Source: Mycolicibacterium doricum
GTDB taxonomy: Bacteria > Actinomycetota > Actinomycetes > Mycobacteriales > Mycobacteriaceae
DNA length: 64,000 nucleotides
Assembly: GCF_010728155.1 (NCBI RefSeq)
Contig: NZ_AP022605.1
Location: 3,720,001 to 3,784,000 of the forward strand
Direction: 5' to 3'
Positions within the stretch are counted from its first letter, which is position 1; each line of letters starts with the position of its first letter. Shown piece by piece: positions 18,369 to 26,850 of this stretch. The notes below the pieces were generated by a model. That model worked only from the letters and a program-made list of their open reading frames with translations, searched no databases and was not told the DNA's origin. The position numbers were made by a program, and so were the translations under genes.

Positions 18369-18551
18369 ATGGCGCTCGACGACGACGACATCACCACCAC
18401 GCCAGGCAGCGGAGAGGGCACCGCTGACGGCGGCAGCAACCCCGAAGGCCACGACGGCGGAGCCGACGGCACCGCAGACGCGGGCGAAGGAACCGCCGAC
18501 GGCGGCTCGAACCCGGAAGGTCACGACGGCGGAGCCGACGGCACCGCCTGA
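18369..18551 (+). CDS. repeat peptide, candidate precursor of a modified peptide
   Basis: The 60-residue product starts with an acidic leader (MALDDDDITTTPGSG) and then has two copies of one 21-residue unit beginning EGTADGGSNPEGH and ending DGGADGTA, separated by DAG. The copies occupy 18414-18476 and 18486-18548. Seven codons differ between the copies and all seven changes are synonymous, including AGC versus TCG for Ser, so the peptide sequence is under selection. GAAAGGGA precedes the ATG at a suitable distance. The oxygenase gene starts 9 bp after the stop. I infer a ribosomally made substrate whose repeated core is modified by the downstream enzymes; its fate is unknown. Confidence 0.7.
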   Translation: MALDDDDITTTPGSGEGTADGGSNPEGHDGGADGTADAGEGTADGGSNPEGHDGGADGTA

Positions 18552-18560
18552 TCGATCGAC

Positions 18561-19775
18561 ATGCTGAGCCGCTGCATCGCCACCGACCCGCACAGGTTCG
18601 CCGCCGAATACTGGGGTCGCCGGCCGCTGCTCAGCCGTTGCGGAGCGCTGCCCCGCGACTTCGGCGATCTGCTCTCGTCCGACATGGTCGACGAGTTGAT
18701 CGCCGAGCGCGGGGTTCGCGCACCGTTCATCCGGCTCGCCAAAGAGGGTGACGTCCTCGCCAAGGACTGCTACCTCGGACCTGCCGGATTCGGCGCGGAG
18801 ATGCCCGACCAGGTGGACTCGGCCAAGGTGCTGACCCAGTTCGCCGCGGGCGCCACCATCGTCCTGCAGGGCCTGCACCGCCTTTGGCCCCCGGTGACCG
18901 GCTTCGTCCGCCACCTCGTCGACGACCTCGGCCACCCAGTGCAGGCCAACGCCTACATCACGCCCCCGAGCAACCGGGGCTTCGACCCCCACTACGACGT
19001 TCACGACGTCTTCGTGCTGCAGACCGCAGGCCAGAAGCGCTGGGTGGTCCACGAACCCGTCCATCCGCACCCGCTGCCGTCGCAGCCGTGGACGCAGCAC
19101 CGTGACGCGGTCGTCGAGCGTGCCACCGGCGACCCGATGATCGACACCGTGCTGTCCGCGGGTGACGCGCTGTATCTCCCGCGAGGCTGGGTGCATTCGG
19201 CCCAGGCCCTGGACGTGACGTCGATCCACCTCACCGTCGGCGTTTCGCCGGTGACTGGTGTGGACGTCGCCCGGGCCGTGGTCGACGCATTGGCGGGTGA
19301 CCCGGCGTTCCGGGCGTCGCTGCCCATGGGCGGTGATCCCGGTGACAGGGACGACGTCATCACGACGGTGACCAAGGTGATGGCACACATGGTCGAGAGG
19401 ATGCGCGACGACTCCACCGCCCTCAGCGGTGCGGCCGCGGATCGGCTGACGCGCAAACACACCGAGCGGACGCGTCCGGTCGCCGTCCGCCCGTTGGCGA
19501 CACTGGACGCGGCGACGCATGCCGACACCACGCGGGTGCGGTGGCGCCACGGGCTGATCGCGTCGGTGCACATCACCGGTGACCGCATCATGCTGCGGCT
19601 ACCTGACCGAACCATCTCCTTTCCCAGCTCCTGTGCGCAGGCGGTGCTGGCGCTGTGTCGCGGATCGGTCGCCGACGCCGGCAACCTGCCCGGACTGGAC
19701 CGGTCCGACGGGGCGGTGCTCATCCGTAGATTGCTGAGGGAAGCGGTCGTGACGCCGGTGCCGACCACCGCATGA
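18561..19775 (+). CDS. JmjC/cupin-4 Fe(II)/2-oxoglutarate oxygenase
   Basis: The 404-residue product has the jelly-roll core of ribosomal-oxygenase-like JmjC proteins. The iron triad is His144-x-Asp146 in FDPHYDVHDVFVLQ and His212 in LPRGWVHSAQ. GQKRW (Lys159) follows the first strand as in this family. A C-terminal part (about 290-404) resembles the dimerisation and winged-helix regions of RoxA-type enzymes. Such enzymes hydroxylate Arg or His residues in proteins. Here the gene sits 9 bp after a repeat peptide containing one His and several Asp and Asn per repeat, which suggests that the peptide is the substrate. The stop overlaps the next start (ATGA). Confidence 0.85.
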   Translation: MLSRCIATDPHRFAAEYWGRRPLLSRCGALPRDFGDLLSSDMVDELIAERGVRAPFIRLAKEGDVLAKDCYLGPAGFGAEMPDQVDSAKVLTQFAAGATIVLQGLHRLWPPVTGFVRHLVDDLGHPVQANAYITPPSNRGFDPHYDVHDVFVLQTAGQKRWVVHEPVHPHPLPSQPWTQHRDAVVERATGDPMIDTVLSAGDALYLPRGWVHSAQALDVTSIHLTVGVSPVTGVDVARAVVDALAGDPAFRASLPMGGDPGDRDDVITTVTKVMAHMVERMRDDSTALSGAAADRLTRKHTERTRPVAVRPLATLDAATHADTTRVRWRHGLIASVHITGDRIMLRLPDRTISFPSSCAQAVLALCRGSVADAGNLPGLDRSDGAVLIRRLLREAVVTPVPTTA

Positions 19776-20659
19776 CGCCACGGAGGCACACACCGTGCAG
19801 TGACCAATCCCTGCGCCGTGGCGACCCGATGTACGGCACCGCATCGGCCGGATCGGAGTGGGTGCTGCTCGAATTGGCCGGTGGATGGGGGCCTTCGGCG
19901 TTCATGCAATCTCCTGCGGTGGTCGATCCGCAACTCGGGCGCGCGATCGTGCGCCGCGTCGAGGGCGCCAAGATGCGCATCGCGGCCATCCGCCGCCACG
20001 GCCGTCGGTCCACCACTCCACGGTGGCGGTGGTTCGTGGCCCGGGCCGGGATCGGCAGCGAGGCGTTGTACTGCGGCGAGGTCGACAGCCCGAACGACTA
20101 CCTCGACCTCGCACTGGACGGCTCCGACGGCACCCCGACCAGCGATCCGGTGGTCGCCGTGTGCGCGCACGGCAAGCACGACCAGTGCTGCGCGGTCCGC
20201 GGCCGCGGCGCGATCGCGTCGATCGCCGATGCGTACCCCGAACTAGCCTGGGAGTGCTCGCATCTGGGTGGTGACCGGTTCGCGGCGACGATGCTGATCC
20301 TGCCGGAAGGGCTGTGCTACGGGCGGGTCGACTCCACCGATGCGGTGGAACTCGTCGGGCTGTATCTCGACGGCCGGCTGGACAACCGGTACCTTCGCGG
20401 CCGCACCTCGCTGCCACATGCGGTGCAGGCGGCGCAGCACTTCGCCCGAGACAAGTACGGTGACGATCGCATCGCAAGCCTGTCACCGCTCACGGTCGAG
20501 CACACCGGGCACCATCACCGCGTGGTCCTCGACGGTGACTCCGGCCCGGTCGAGATCACCCTCGAGGAGGACTGGTCGGAGCCCCTGCTGTCGCAGTGTC
20601 ACGCGAAAGTGCCCGGGCGTGTGAAGATCTACCACCTGGTGTCGATGGCGCCGGCGTGA
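19772..20659 (+). CDS. sucrase/ferredoxin-like (thioredoxin-fold ferredoxin) protein
   Basis: The 295-residue product has the motifs PCSDQSL..GTA at the N-terminus, CAHGKHDQCCAVRG at 131-144 and WECSHLGGDRFAATMLILP from residue 160. The latter two carry the Cys and His residues that bind a 2Fe-2S cluster in the Apd1 / sucrase-ferredoxin-like family. These are thioredoxin-fold ferredoxins with mixed Cys/His ligation. The ATG at 19772 overlaps the oxygenase stop, so the two are translationally coupled. In context it may deliver electrons or keep the oxygenase iron reduced, which is inference. The C-terminal third (from about 190) includes EITLEEDWSEP and is less conserved. Confidence 0.75.
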   Translation: MTPRRHTPCSDQSLRRGDPMYGTASAGSEWVLLELAGGWGPSAFMQSPAVVDPQLGRAIVRRVEGAKMRIAAIRRHGRRSTTPRWRWFVARAGIGSEALYCGEVDSPNDYLDLALDGSDGTPTSDPVVAVCAHGKHDQCCAVRGRGAIASIADAYPELAWECSHLGGDRFAATMLILPEGLCYGRVDSTDAVELVGLYLDGRLDNRYLRGRTSLPHAVQAAQHFARDKYGDDRIASLSPLTVEHTGHHHRVVLDGDSGPVEITLEEDWSEPLLSQCHAKVPGRVKIYHLVSMAPA

Positions 20660-20766
20660 CTCTGCTCGGCGCGCGGCAGACGATTCGCTGACCGTCCAAT
20701 ACGATGACCGACGAAAGTCGGCGAACCAGCCGCGGGTGTGCCCGCCGTGACCGAGAATCGAGTTCC

Positions 20767-21606
20767 ATGAGTACTGCAGCAGAGCGCGCAGCACAGTTAG
20801 ACCTCGTCGCCCGACTCAAGTCGGCGTATCCGGAACTCCCGGACGCACCGACACCCGATCTGCTCGACCACGGCCGGATCACGGCGTATCTGAAACCCGT
20901 GCACGACGTCGGCGGTGAGCCGGACGCGCCGATGAAGTACGAGAACAAGCAGTACGAACGGTGGGAGGAAGCCACCTACGTCATCTGTGAAGTCCTCGCC
21001 TGGCGGGGGATCTGGCTGTCCGAGGAGCGACGCCGCATCGGCAACGTCGACGTCGGCCGGGCGCAGTACCTGGGCTTGCCCTACTACGGTCGCTGGCTGC
21101 TCGCTGTCGCGCGCGTGCTCGTGGAGAAACACCACATCGGCCTCACCGAACTGACCGAGCGGATGGTCGAGGTGAAGGCGCGCTACGCCGGCGGGCTCGC
21201 CGGCCGCAAAGCCGATGCGCAACCGAAGTTCGCAGGCGACGGTTCACAGGTGCAGCGCAACGAGCACCACCGTCACGCGGTCGGGAAGGGCGATCCACAG
21301 GTGTACGGCGGGCTGGCCGGTCAGCCCAAGTTCGCGGTCGGCGACGCGGTGCGGGTGCGGGAGCTGCCCGTGCTGTTCTACACCCGCACCCCCGAGTACA
21401 CACGCGGTGCTACCGGCGTGATCGCGACGGTCGCCTACGAGAGCCCGGCCGCCGAGGACGAGACATGGGACCGCGCCGACGCCACGCCGGAGTGGTTCTA
21501 CGTCGTCCGGTTCAACCAGTCGCAGCTCTGGCACGGCTACACCGGCACCGCCACCGACACTCTGCAGACCGAACTGCCCGAGCGCTGGCTCGAAGCGGCG
21601 AGCTGA
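20767..21606 (+). CDS. thiocyanate hydrolase / nitrile hydratase beta-type subunit
   Basis: The 279-residue product combines the helical N-terminal half of nitrile hydratase beta chains (KYENKQYERWEEATYVICEVL, then LPYYGRWLLAVARVLVEKH) with a C-terminal SH3-like barrel (PKFAVGDAVRVRELPVLFYTR, partly quoted, then ATGVI). In thiocyanate hydrolase these halves are usually two proteins, so this is a fused form. A 40-residue linker contains the twice-used phrase GGLAG. It would pair with the metal-binding subunit encoded next. Start ATG at 20767; the next gene begins after 17 bp. Confidence 0.75.
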   Translation: MSTAAERAAQLDLVARLKSAYPELPDAPTPDLLDHGRITAYLKPVHDVGGEPDAPMKYENKQYERWEEATYVICEVLAWRGIWLSEERRRIGNVDVGRAQYLGLPYYGRWLLAVARVLVEKHHIGLTELTERMVEVKARYAGGLAGRKADAQPKFAGDGSQVQRNEHHRHAVGKGDPQVYGGLAGQPKFAVGDAVRVRELPVLFYTRTPEYTRGATGVIATVAYESPAAEDETWDRADATPEWFYVVRFNQSQLWHGYTGTATDTLQTELPERWLEAAS

Positions 21607-21623
21607 ACACCGGAGGACTCATC

Positions 21624-22340
21624 GTGACGCATGACCCTGACCCTGACCACGACCACGACCACGACCGGACCGTCAAACCGATGGTCGACGAGATCACCGA
21701 TTTCGAAGTTCTCGAGATCGCACTGCGCGAACTGTGCATCGAGAAGGGGATCTTCACCGCCGAGGAGCATCGGCACTTCACCGAGTTCGCCGAACAGATC
21801 GGCCCCACCCCCGCGGCGCGTCTGGTCGCGCGGGCGTGGCTCGACCCCGGCTTCAAAGAGCTGGCGCTGCGTGAACCGATGACCGCCAGCAAGGAGGTCG
21901 GCGTCGATTGGATGGAACCGACCGGATTCGGAACGCCCAGCGATTTCACCGCGTTCCAGATCCTCGCTGACACACCGACTCTGCACCATGTGATCGTGTG
22001 CGCGCTGTGCTCCTGCTACCCGCGGCCCATCCTCGGCAACTCACCGGAGTGGTACCGCACCCCCAACTACCGCAGGCGGCTGGTTCGCTGGCCGCGGCAG
22101 GTGCTGGCCGAGTTCGGGCTCTACCTTCCCGACGACGTCGACGTCCTGGTCCAGGACTCCAACCAGAAGCACCGGTTCATGGTGATGCCCATGCGTCCCG
22201 AGGGCACCGACGGCTGGACCGAGGAACAGCTCGCAGAGATCGTCACGCGCGACGCCCTCATCGGCGTCGCACTCCCCAAACCGGGCGTCACCACCAACGT
22301 CATCGTCGCCACCCGGCCGGCTGTCCATCCGATCGACTGA
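21624..22340 (+). CDS. thiocyanate hydrolase gamma / nitrile hydratase alpha-like catalytic subunit
   Basis: The 238-residue product has the metal-binding motif VCALCSCYPRP with Cys126, Cys129 and Cys131, the low-spin cobalt or iron claw of nitrile hydratase and thiocyanate hydrolase, in which two Cys become oxidised. PEWYRTPNYRRRLVRWPRQVL and LAEFGLYLP follow. I recall this downstream sequence as closer to thiocyanate hydrolase gamma than to nitrile hydratase alpha. The usual Thr or Ser after the first Cys is Ala here, so metal type cannot be read safely. The N-terminus is an Asp/His run (HDPDPDHDHDHDHDR) that could bind metal. GTG at 21624 has GGAGGA 6 bases upstream. The reaction would be thiocyanate to carbonyl sulfide and ammonia. 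Confidence 0.78.
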   Translation: MTHDPDPDHDHDHDRTVKPMVDEITDFEVLEIALRELCIEKGIFTAEEHRHFTEFAEQIGPTPAARLVARAWLDPGFKELALREPMTASKEVGVDWMEPTGFGTPSDFTAFQILADTPTLHHVIVCALCSCYPRPILGNSPEWYRTPNYRRRLVRWPRQVLAEFGLYLPDDVDVLVQDSNQKHRFMVMPMRPEGTDGWTEEQLAEIVTRDALIGVALPKPGVTTNVIVATRPAVHPID

Positions 22341-22350
22341 GACCACGCCG

Positions 22351-22704
22351 ATGAGTGCACCCGAACCGATCGAAACGCTCGCCCGCATCGTCGACCGCGG
22401 TCAGGTGTGGTCTCGGATGGCCGTCAAGTACGGCGTCGAGAACCCGGTGCCGCCGTGGAAGACCAGCCTCGACGGGCTCTGCGACGCGCTCGACCACGGC
22501 GTCTGCGGAGACGCCGGCATCCCGACGTTCAAGCAGCGCCGCGACGAGGAGGACGAACTGTCTTCGACCGTCTACGCCGACCTTCCCTTTCCCGAGAGCC
22601 AACTCGTTGCGCTGGCCCACTCACTGCTGGTCCGGGGTGTCATCGACGAGGCCGAATTGCAGGAGCGACTGGCCGCCGTGCGCGCCCGCCTGGAAGCCAC
22701 CTGA
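22351..22704 (+). CDS. thiocyanate hydrolase / nitrile hydratase activator-like protein
   Basis: The 117-residue product resembles the N-terminal half of nitrile hydratase beta chains: PPWKTSLDGLCDALDHG in the middle and LPFPESQLVALAHSLLVRGVIDEAEL at the end. Small proteins of this kind (P14K, P15K, NhlE-like) accompany cobalt-type enzymes and help insert the metal. The gene starts 10 bp after the catalytic subunit, so the three genes form an operon of beta, catalytic and accessory protein. It could alternatively be a third structural subunit. Confidence 0.65.
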   Translation: MSAPEPIETLARIVDRGQVWSRMAVKYGVENPVPPWKTSLDGLCDALDHGVCGDAGIPTFKQRRDEEDELSSTVYADLPFPESQLVALAHSLLVRGVIDEAELQERLAAVRARLEAT

Positions 22705-22740
22705 CACGCGCGGCAACCCGGTCGGGCAGGCTGGACCCTG

Positions 22741-25311
22741 ATGACGACCCCACTGCTCGGCGACCCGGGCGACCTCTCCCCCTTGCGTGCGCGGGGCTCC
22801 GACCCCGATGAGCTCTTCGCCTCGTTCGCCGCGTGGGCCGAGGGAAACGGGACGACGCTGTACCCGGCGCAGGAGGAGGCGCTGATCGAACTGGTCAGCG
22901 GCGCCAACGTCATTCTCGCCACCCCGACGGGTTCCGGGAAGTCGCTCGTCGCCACCGGGGCGCAGTACGCAGCGCTTGCTCGTTCTTCGGCGGGGCATGG
23001 CCGCAGCTACTACACTGCGCCGATCAAAGCGCTGGTCAGTGAGAAGTTCTTCGCGCTGTGTGGGCTGTTCGGCGCGGAGAACGTCGGCATGCTCACCGGC
23101 GATGCGGCGGTCAACGCCGCGGCGCCGATCATCGCCTGCACCGCCGAAGTGCTGGCCAACATCGCGCTGCGCGAGGGAGCCGACGCCGATATCGGGCTGG
23201 TCGTGATGGACGAGTTTCACTTCTACGGCGACCCCGACCGCGGCTGGGCCTGGCAGGTGCCGCTGCTGGAACTGCCACGCGCACAGTTCCTGTTGATGTC
23301 GGCCACCCTTGGTGACGTCACATTCCTGCGCGAGGACCTCACCCGCCGTACCGGCAGGCCGACCGCGCTGGTGGCCAACGCCGAACGACCGGTCCCGCTG
23401 TTCTACTCGTACGCCACCACCCCGATGCACGAGACGATCTCCGACCTGCTCGGCACCAAGCAGGCGCCGATCTACGTCGTCCACTTCACCCAGGCCTCTG
23501 CCCTCGAGCGGGCGCAGGCACTGATGAGCATCAACGTGTGCACCAAGGCGGAGAAGGCCGCGATCGCCGACCTCATCGGCGCGTTCCGTTTCTCCTCGGC
23601 GTTCGGCAGCACGCTGTCGCGGTTGGTGCGCCACGGGATCGGCGTGCATCACGCCGGGATGCTGCCCAAGTACCGGCGCCTCGTCGAACAACTCGCCCAG
23701 GCCGGTCTGCTCAAGGTCATCTGCGGCACCGACACCCTGGGTGTCGGCATCAACGTGCCGATACGCACTGTGGTGTTCTCGGCTCTGTCGAAGTACGACG
23801 GCACGCGCACCCGTCTGCTCAACGCGCGCGAGTTCCACCAGATCGCCGGTCGGGCCGGGCGCGCCGGATACGACACCGCCGGCACCGTCGTGGTCCAGGC
23901 GCCCGACCACGAGGTCGAGAACCTCAAACAGTTCGCGAAGGTCGCCGACGATCCGAAGAAGCGGCGGAAGTTGGTGCGTCGCAAGGTGCCCGAGGGCATG
24001 GTGCCGTGGAGCGAGTCGACCATGACCCGTCTGGTGGACGCCGTCCCGGAGGCTCTGCACAGCAACATGCGGGTGTCGACGGCGATGATCCTCGACGTCG
24101 TCGCGCGGACCGGAACGAGCGAAGCGACCGGAGATCGATCAGGCGATCCCTTCGAGACGATGCGGCGCCTGCTCACCGACAATCACGAACCACGCAAACG
24201 GCAACTGCAGCTCATCCGTGAGGCGGTCGGCATCGCGCGCTCGCTGCTGCAGGCCGGCATCATCGAACGCGTCGACACCCCCGACGGCAGGCGATATCGG
24301 CTGACCGTCGACCTGCCACGGGATTTCGCGCTCAACCAGCCGCTGTCCACGTTCGCGCTGGCTGCCATCGACGTGCTCGACGCGACCTCGGAAAGCTATG
24401 CCCTCGACGTGGTTTCAGTGATCGAGGCGACGCTCGAGGATCCCCGCCAGATTTTGGCCGCCCAGTTGAAGAAGGCCAGGGGTGAGGCGGTCGCCGCGAT
24501 GAAGGCCGAGGGTATCGAGTACGACGAGCGGATCGAACTGCTCGATGACGTCAGCTATCCCAAACCGCTAGCCGAACTGCTCGAGCACACCTACGAGGTG
24601 TACCTGCAGAGCAACCCGTGGGCTGCGGACGGCCAGTTGTCGCCGAAGTCGGTGGTGCGCGAAATGTGGGAGCGGGCGTTCACCTTCCGCGAGTACGTCA
24701 GCGTCTACGGGTTGACCCGTTCGGAGGGGGCGGTGCTGCGCTACCTGTCCGACGCCTTCAAGGCGCTGCGCTCCGGGGTGCCCGCCGCGGCGCGGACCGA
24801 TGCGGTCAGCGATATCGTGGAGTGGCTCGGTGAGCTTGTGCGCCAGGTGGACTCGAGCCTGCTCGATGAATGGGAACAGCTCACCGGTCCCGATCAGCGC
24901 CTGGATGCGCCGGTCGCAGTGCCGGCCCGTCCGCGGCCGCTGACCGGAAACGAGCGGGCGTTCACCGCGATGGTCCGCAATGCGCTGTTCCGCCGGGTCG
25001 AGTTGTTCGCTCGGCGGGACTGGACCGGACTCGGTGAGTTGGACGGTGACTCAGGCTGGACATCGCAGCGCTGGGCGCAGGTCGGTGACGAGTATTTCGC
25101 CGAGCACGACGACGTGGGCACCGGCGCCGACGCCCGCGGCCCCGCGCTGCTGATCTTCGACCGGCAGCCCGGGGTGTGGCGGGTGCGGCAGATCCTCGAC
25201 GACCCGGCGGGCGACCATGACTGGGGTTTCGACGTGGAGGTGGATCTCGAGGCATCCGACGAGGAGGGGGCTGCGGTGCTGCGTCTCGTCGACGCGGGCC
25301 GGTTGGACTGA
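22741..25311 (+). CDS. DEAD/DEAH-box helicase with C-terminal DUF3516-type region
   Basis: The 856-residue product is a superfamily 2 helicase. Walker A is TPTGSGKS at 61-68, motif II is the variant DEFH in VVMDEFHFYGD, motif III is LMSATL, and motif VI is HQIAGRAGRAG. The layout resembles Ski2/HelY-like RNA helicases. The last 350 residues, with LLEHTYEVYLQSNPWA and a C-terminal DRQPGVWRVRQILDDP, correspond to the DUF3516 region found in actinobacterial homologues. A role in RNA processing or decay is likely but unproven. It starts 36 bp after the activator gene and may be transcribed with it. Confidence 0.8.
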   Translation: MTTPLLGDPGDLSPLRARGSDPDELFASFAAWAEGNGTTLYPAQEEALIELVSGANVILATPTGSGKSLVATGAQYAALARSSAGHGRSYYTAPIKALVSEKFFALCGLFGAENVGMLTGDAAVNAAAPIIACTAEVLANIALREGADADIGLVVMDEFHFYGDPDRGWAWQVPLLELPRAQFLLMSATLGDVTFLREDLTRRTGRPTALVANAERPVPLFYSYATTPMHETISDLLGTKQAPIYVVHFTQASALERAQALMSINVCTKAEKAAIADLIGAFRFSSAFGSTLSRLVRHGIGVHHAGMLPKYRRLVEQLAQAGLLKVICGTDTLGVGINVPIRTVVFSALSKYDGTRTRLLNAREFHQIAGRAGRAGYDTAGTVVVQAPDHEVENLKQFAKVADDPKKRRKLVRRKVPEGMVPWSESTMTRLVDAVPEALHSNMRVSTAMILDVVARTGTSEATGDRSGDPFETMRRLLTDNHEPRKRQLQLIREAVGIARSLLQAGIIERVDTPDGRRYRLTVDLPRDFALNQPLSTFALAAIDVLDATSESYALDVVSVIEATLEDPRQILAAQLKKARGEAVAAMKAEGIEYDERIELLDDVSYPKPLAELLEHTYEVYLQSNPWAADGQLSPKSVVREMWERAFTFREYVSVYGLTRSEGAVLRYLSDAFKALRSGVPAAARTDAVSDIVEWLGELVRQVDSSLLDEWEQLTGPDQRLDAPVAVPARPRPLTGNERAFTAMVRNALFRRVELFARRDWTGLGELDGDSGWTSQRWAQVGDEYFAEHDDVGTGADARGPALLIFDRQPGVWRVRQILDDPAGDHDWGFDVEVDLEASDEEGAAVLRLVDAGRLD

Positions 25312-25333
25312 CGCCGCCGGACGTACGGGCCGG

Positions 25334-25765
25334 TTATGGCTGTTCGGAAGTGGTCGGTGTGGCGACGTCGCCGGCGGCGGTCCGGTCAGTGACCAACCGG
25401 CGCGCCAGGAACCCGAACACCAGAACAGATGCGGCGGGAGCACCGAAGAGCACGATCGCCATCAGAACCCCCGAGATTGTCCCGCTTAGAGCGCTGGCGA
25501 ACGCGAACACCGCAACCACCCACGACACCGCGCAAGTCAACGCCGTGATGACGACCGCTACAGCGAGGGAACGACCCCCGCCGTAGGCGGGATAGCCAGA
25601 GACCGCCAGGATCACTAAGACCGGTACGCCAAGGATCGCCGCAGCGATCCACATCCCTGACAGGGTTCCCAATTCTCTGGCTGCTGGCATCACTAAACAG
25701 GCTGCTGCCACGGCGGCAAGCACGACACCGGCCGCTGCGATGGCACCCGCATGGTTTCTTCTCAT
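25334..25765 (-). CDS. small membrane protein, function unknown
   Basis: From the ATG at 25765 the 143-residue product has four hydrophobic segments (about 8-28, 34-54, 65-88 and 95-118) and a polar C-terminal tail ending TPTTSEQP. I recognise no family. The frame continues upstream to 26176 but the extra residues are not protein-like. It converges on the helicase gene with 22 bp between stops. Confidence 0.55.
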   Translation of the reverse strand: MRRNHAGAIAAAGVVLAAVAAACLVMPAARELGTLSGMWIAAAILGVPVLVILAVSGYPAYGGGRSLAVAVVITALTCAVSWVVAVFAFASALSGTISGVLMAIVLFGAPAASVLVFGFLARRLVTDRTAAGDVATPTTSEQP

Positions 25766-26002
25766 GCCTCGGGTGTGCCCGCGGCATCGCCGGGTAATCA
25801 GAAGCCGCCACCTCGTTCGCAAGGTGCACCGTTGAGCCCAACTCCAGGGAGACCGCGTCGCGACGATCAGATGTGCCAGCGCTGCGACGCCTGACGAAGA
25901 CCAGAGCATGTGAGGGGACGGCAGGGCAATGACCAGGGGGTAATGAAAGTGAGCGACCAGATCGTTTGGCGCGGCTGGATGCGACCTCCGAGGCGATAAC
26001 AT

Positions 26003-26302
26003 CGCTTTCGCGACATCTTTGCTGGCGGTGAACCCCTCGACGAGGTGCTGAGGCGGGTAGCGCACACCGCGGCCAGAGCGGTTGCCGACGCCGATGCGGT
26101 GAGTATCACGGTGCTCAATGGTGCCACCTGTCGCACGCCGGCCTGCACCGACGAACGTGCCCTCGGGCTCGATCACCTTCAGCAGGAGTTACGTCGTTCG
26201 CCGGCGGTGCGAACCGACGTGCGGATTCGAGCTGGGCGCAGACGTCCCGCTAAGAATTCTCCGGCTCGGCGCATACCAGCACGGTCACCGGTTACCCAAT
26301 GA
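26003..26302 (+). pseudogene. GAF-domain regulator fragment
   Basis: A frame without a proper start, preceded by TAA at 25997, reads DEVLRRVAHTAARAVADADAV then SITVLNGATCRTPACTDERAL. This resembles the start of a GAF domain of the GAF-ANTAR regulators common in actinobacteria (a block of the type L..VA..A...V.GAD..SIT). The similarity ends after about 70 residues and no ANTAR domain follows. The rest of the 586-base interval before the next gene (25766-26351) holds no other gene I can see. The assignment is tentative. Confidence 0.35.
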
Positions 26303-26351
26303 CGGCACAGGCGTCTCACCAGCAAAGTGAACGGGAAGGAGTGCTGAAAAG

Positions 26352-26738
26352 ATGAAGGCCCACGAGTTCTTGGCTGCGGTACGCGACCGCGGAAACTACA
26401 AGGATCAAGCTGAAGCCCAGCGGGTCACCGCCGCAGTGTTGGGCATCCTCGGAGAGCGCCTCGCGGGGGGCGAGCCCACTGATCTCGCGTCTCAACTTCC
26501 CCAGGGTATCGGCGAGCTGGTCGCCAAAGCACAAGACGGCGCGGCGTCGTTCGGTGTCGAGGAGTTCCTTCGCCGGGTCGCAGCCGCTGTAGATGGCTCT
26601 CCCGAAACAGCCCAATGGGACGCAAGTGCGGTGTTATGCACCGTCACCGAGGCGGTCACCGGCGGACAGTTGAACCAAATACTCACCCAACTTCAACCGG
26701 CGTACGCGACGCTGTTCGGCAAACCCGAACTGTCCTGA
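26352..26738 (+). CDS. DUF2267 family protein
   Basis: The 128-residue product has the DUF2267 layout: an N-terminal helix MKAHEFLAAVRDRGNYKDQAEA, then AVLGILGERLAGGEPTDLASQLP, and a second similar half with EEFLRRVAAAV and ILTQLQPAYATLFGKPE. DUF2267 proteins are small, all-helical and often stress- or dormancy-associated in actinobacteria. GGAAGGAG lies about 10 bases before the ATG. It stands alone between two decayed stretches. Confidence 0.75.
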   Translation: MKAHEFLAAVRDRGNYKDQAEAQRVTAAVLGILGERLAGGEPTDLASQLPQGIGELVAKAQDGAASFGVEEFLRRVAAAVDGSPETAQWDASAVLCTVTEAVTGGQLNQILTQLQPAYATLFGKPELS

Positions 26739-26850
26739 CCCCTCGGTACACCGTCGAACCAGTCCAAAGCCACCGGCAAGCGCGCAGCCCAGACAGCGGA
26801 GAGCACGGCCGTGTTGGCGGGGCTGGACGGGGGCGGTGATCTGGACCAGC

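Noticed and set aside
20708..20721. CCGAC-GAAA-GTCGG hairpin before the thiocyanate hydrolase-like operon, as a terminator or riboswitch.
   Set aside because: Only 5 bp of stem with a GNRA loop and no T-run or conserved riboswitch blocks; too little to support a call.
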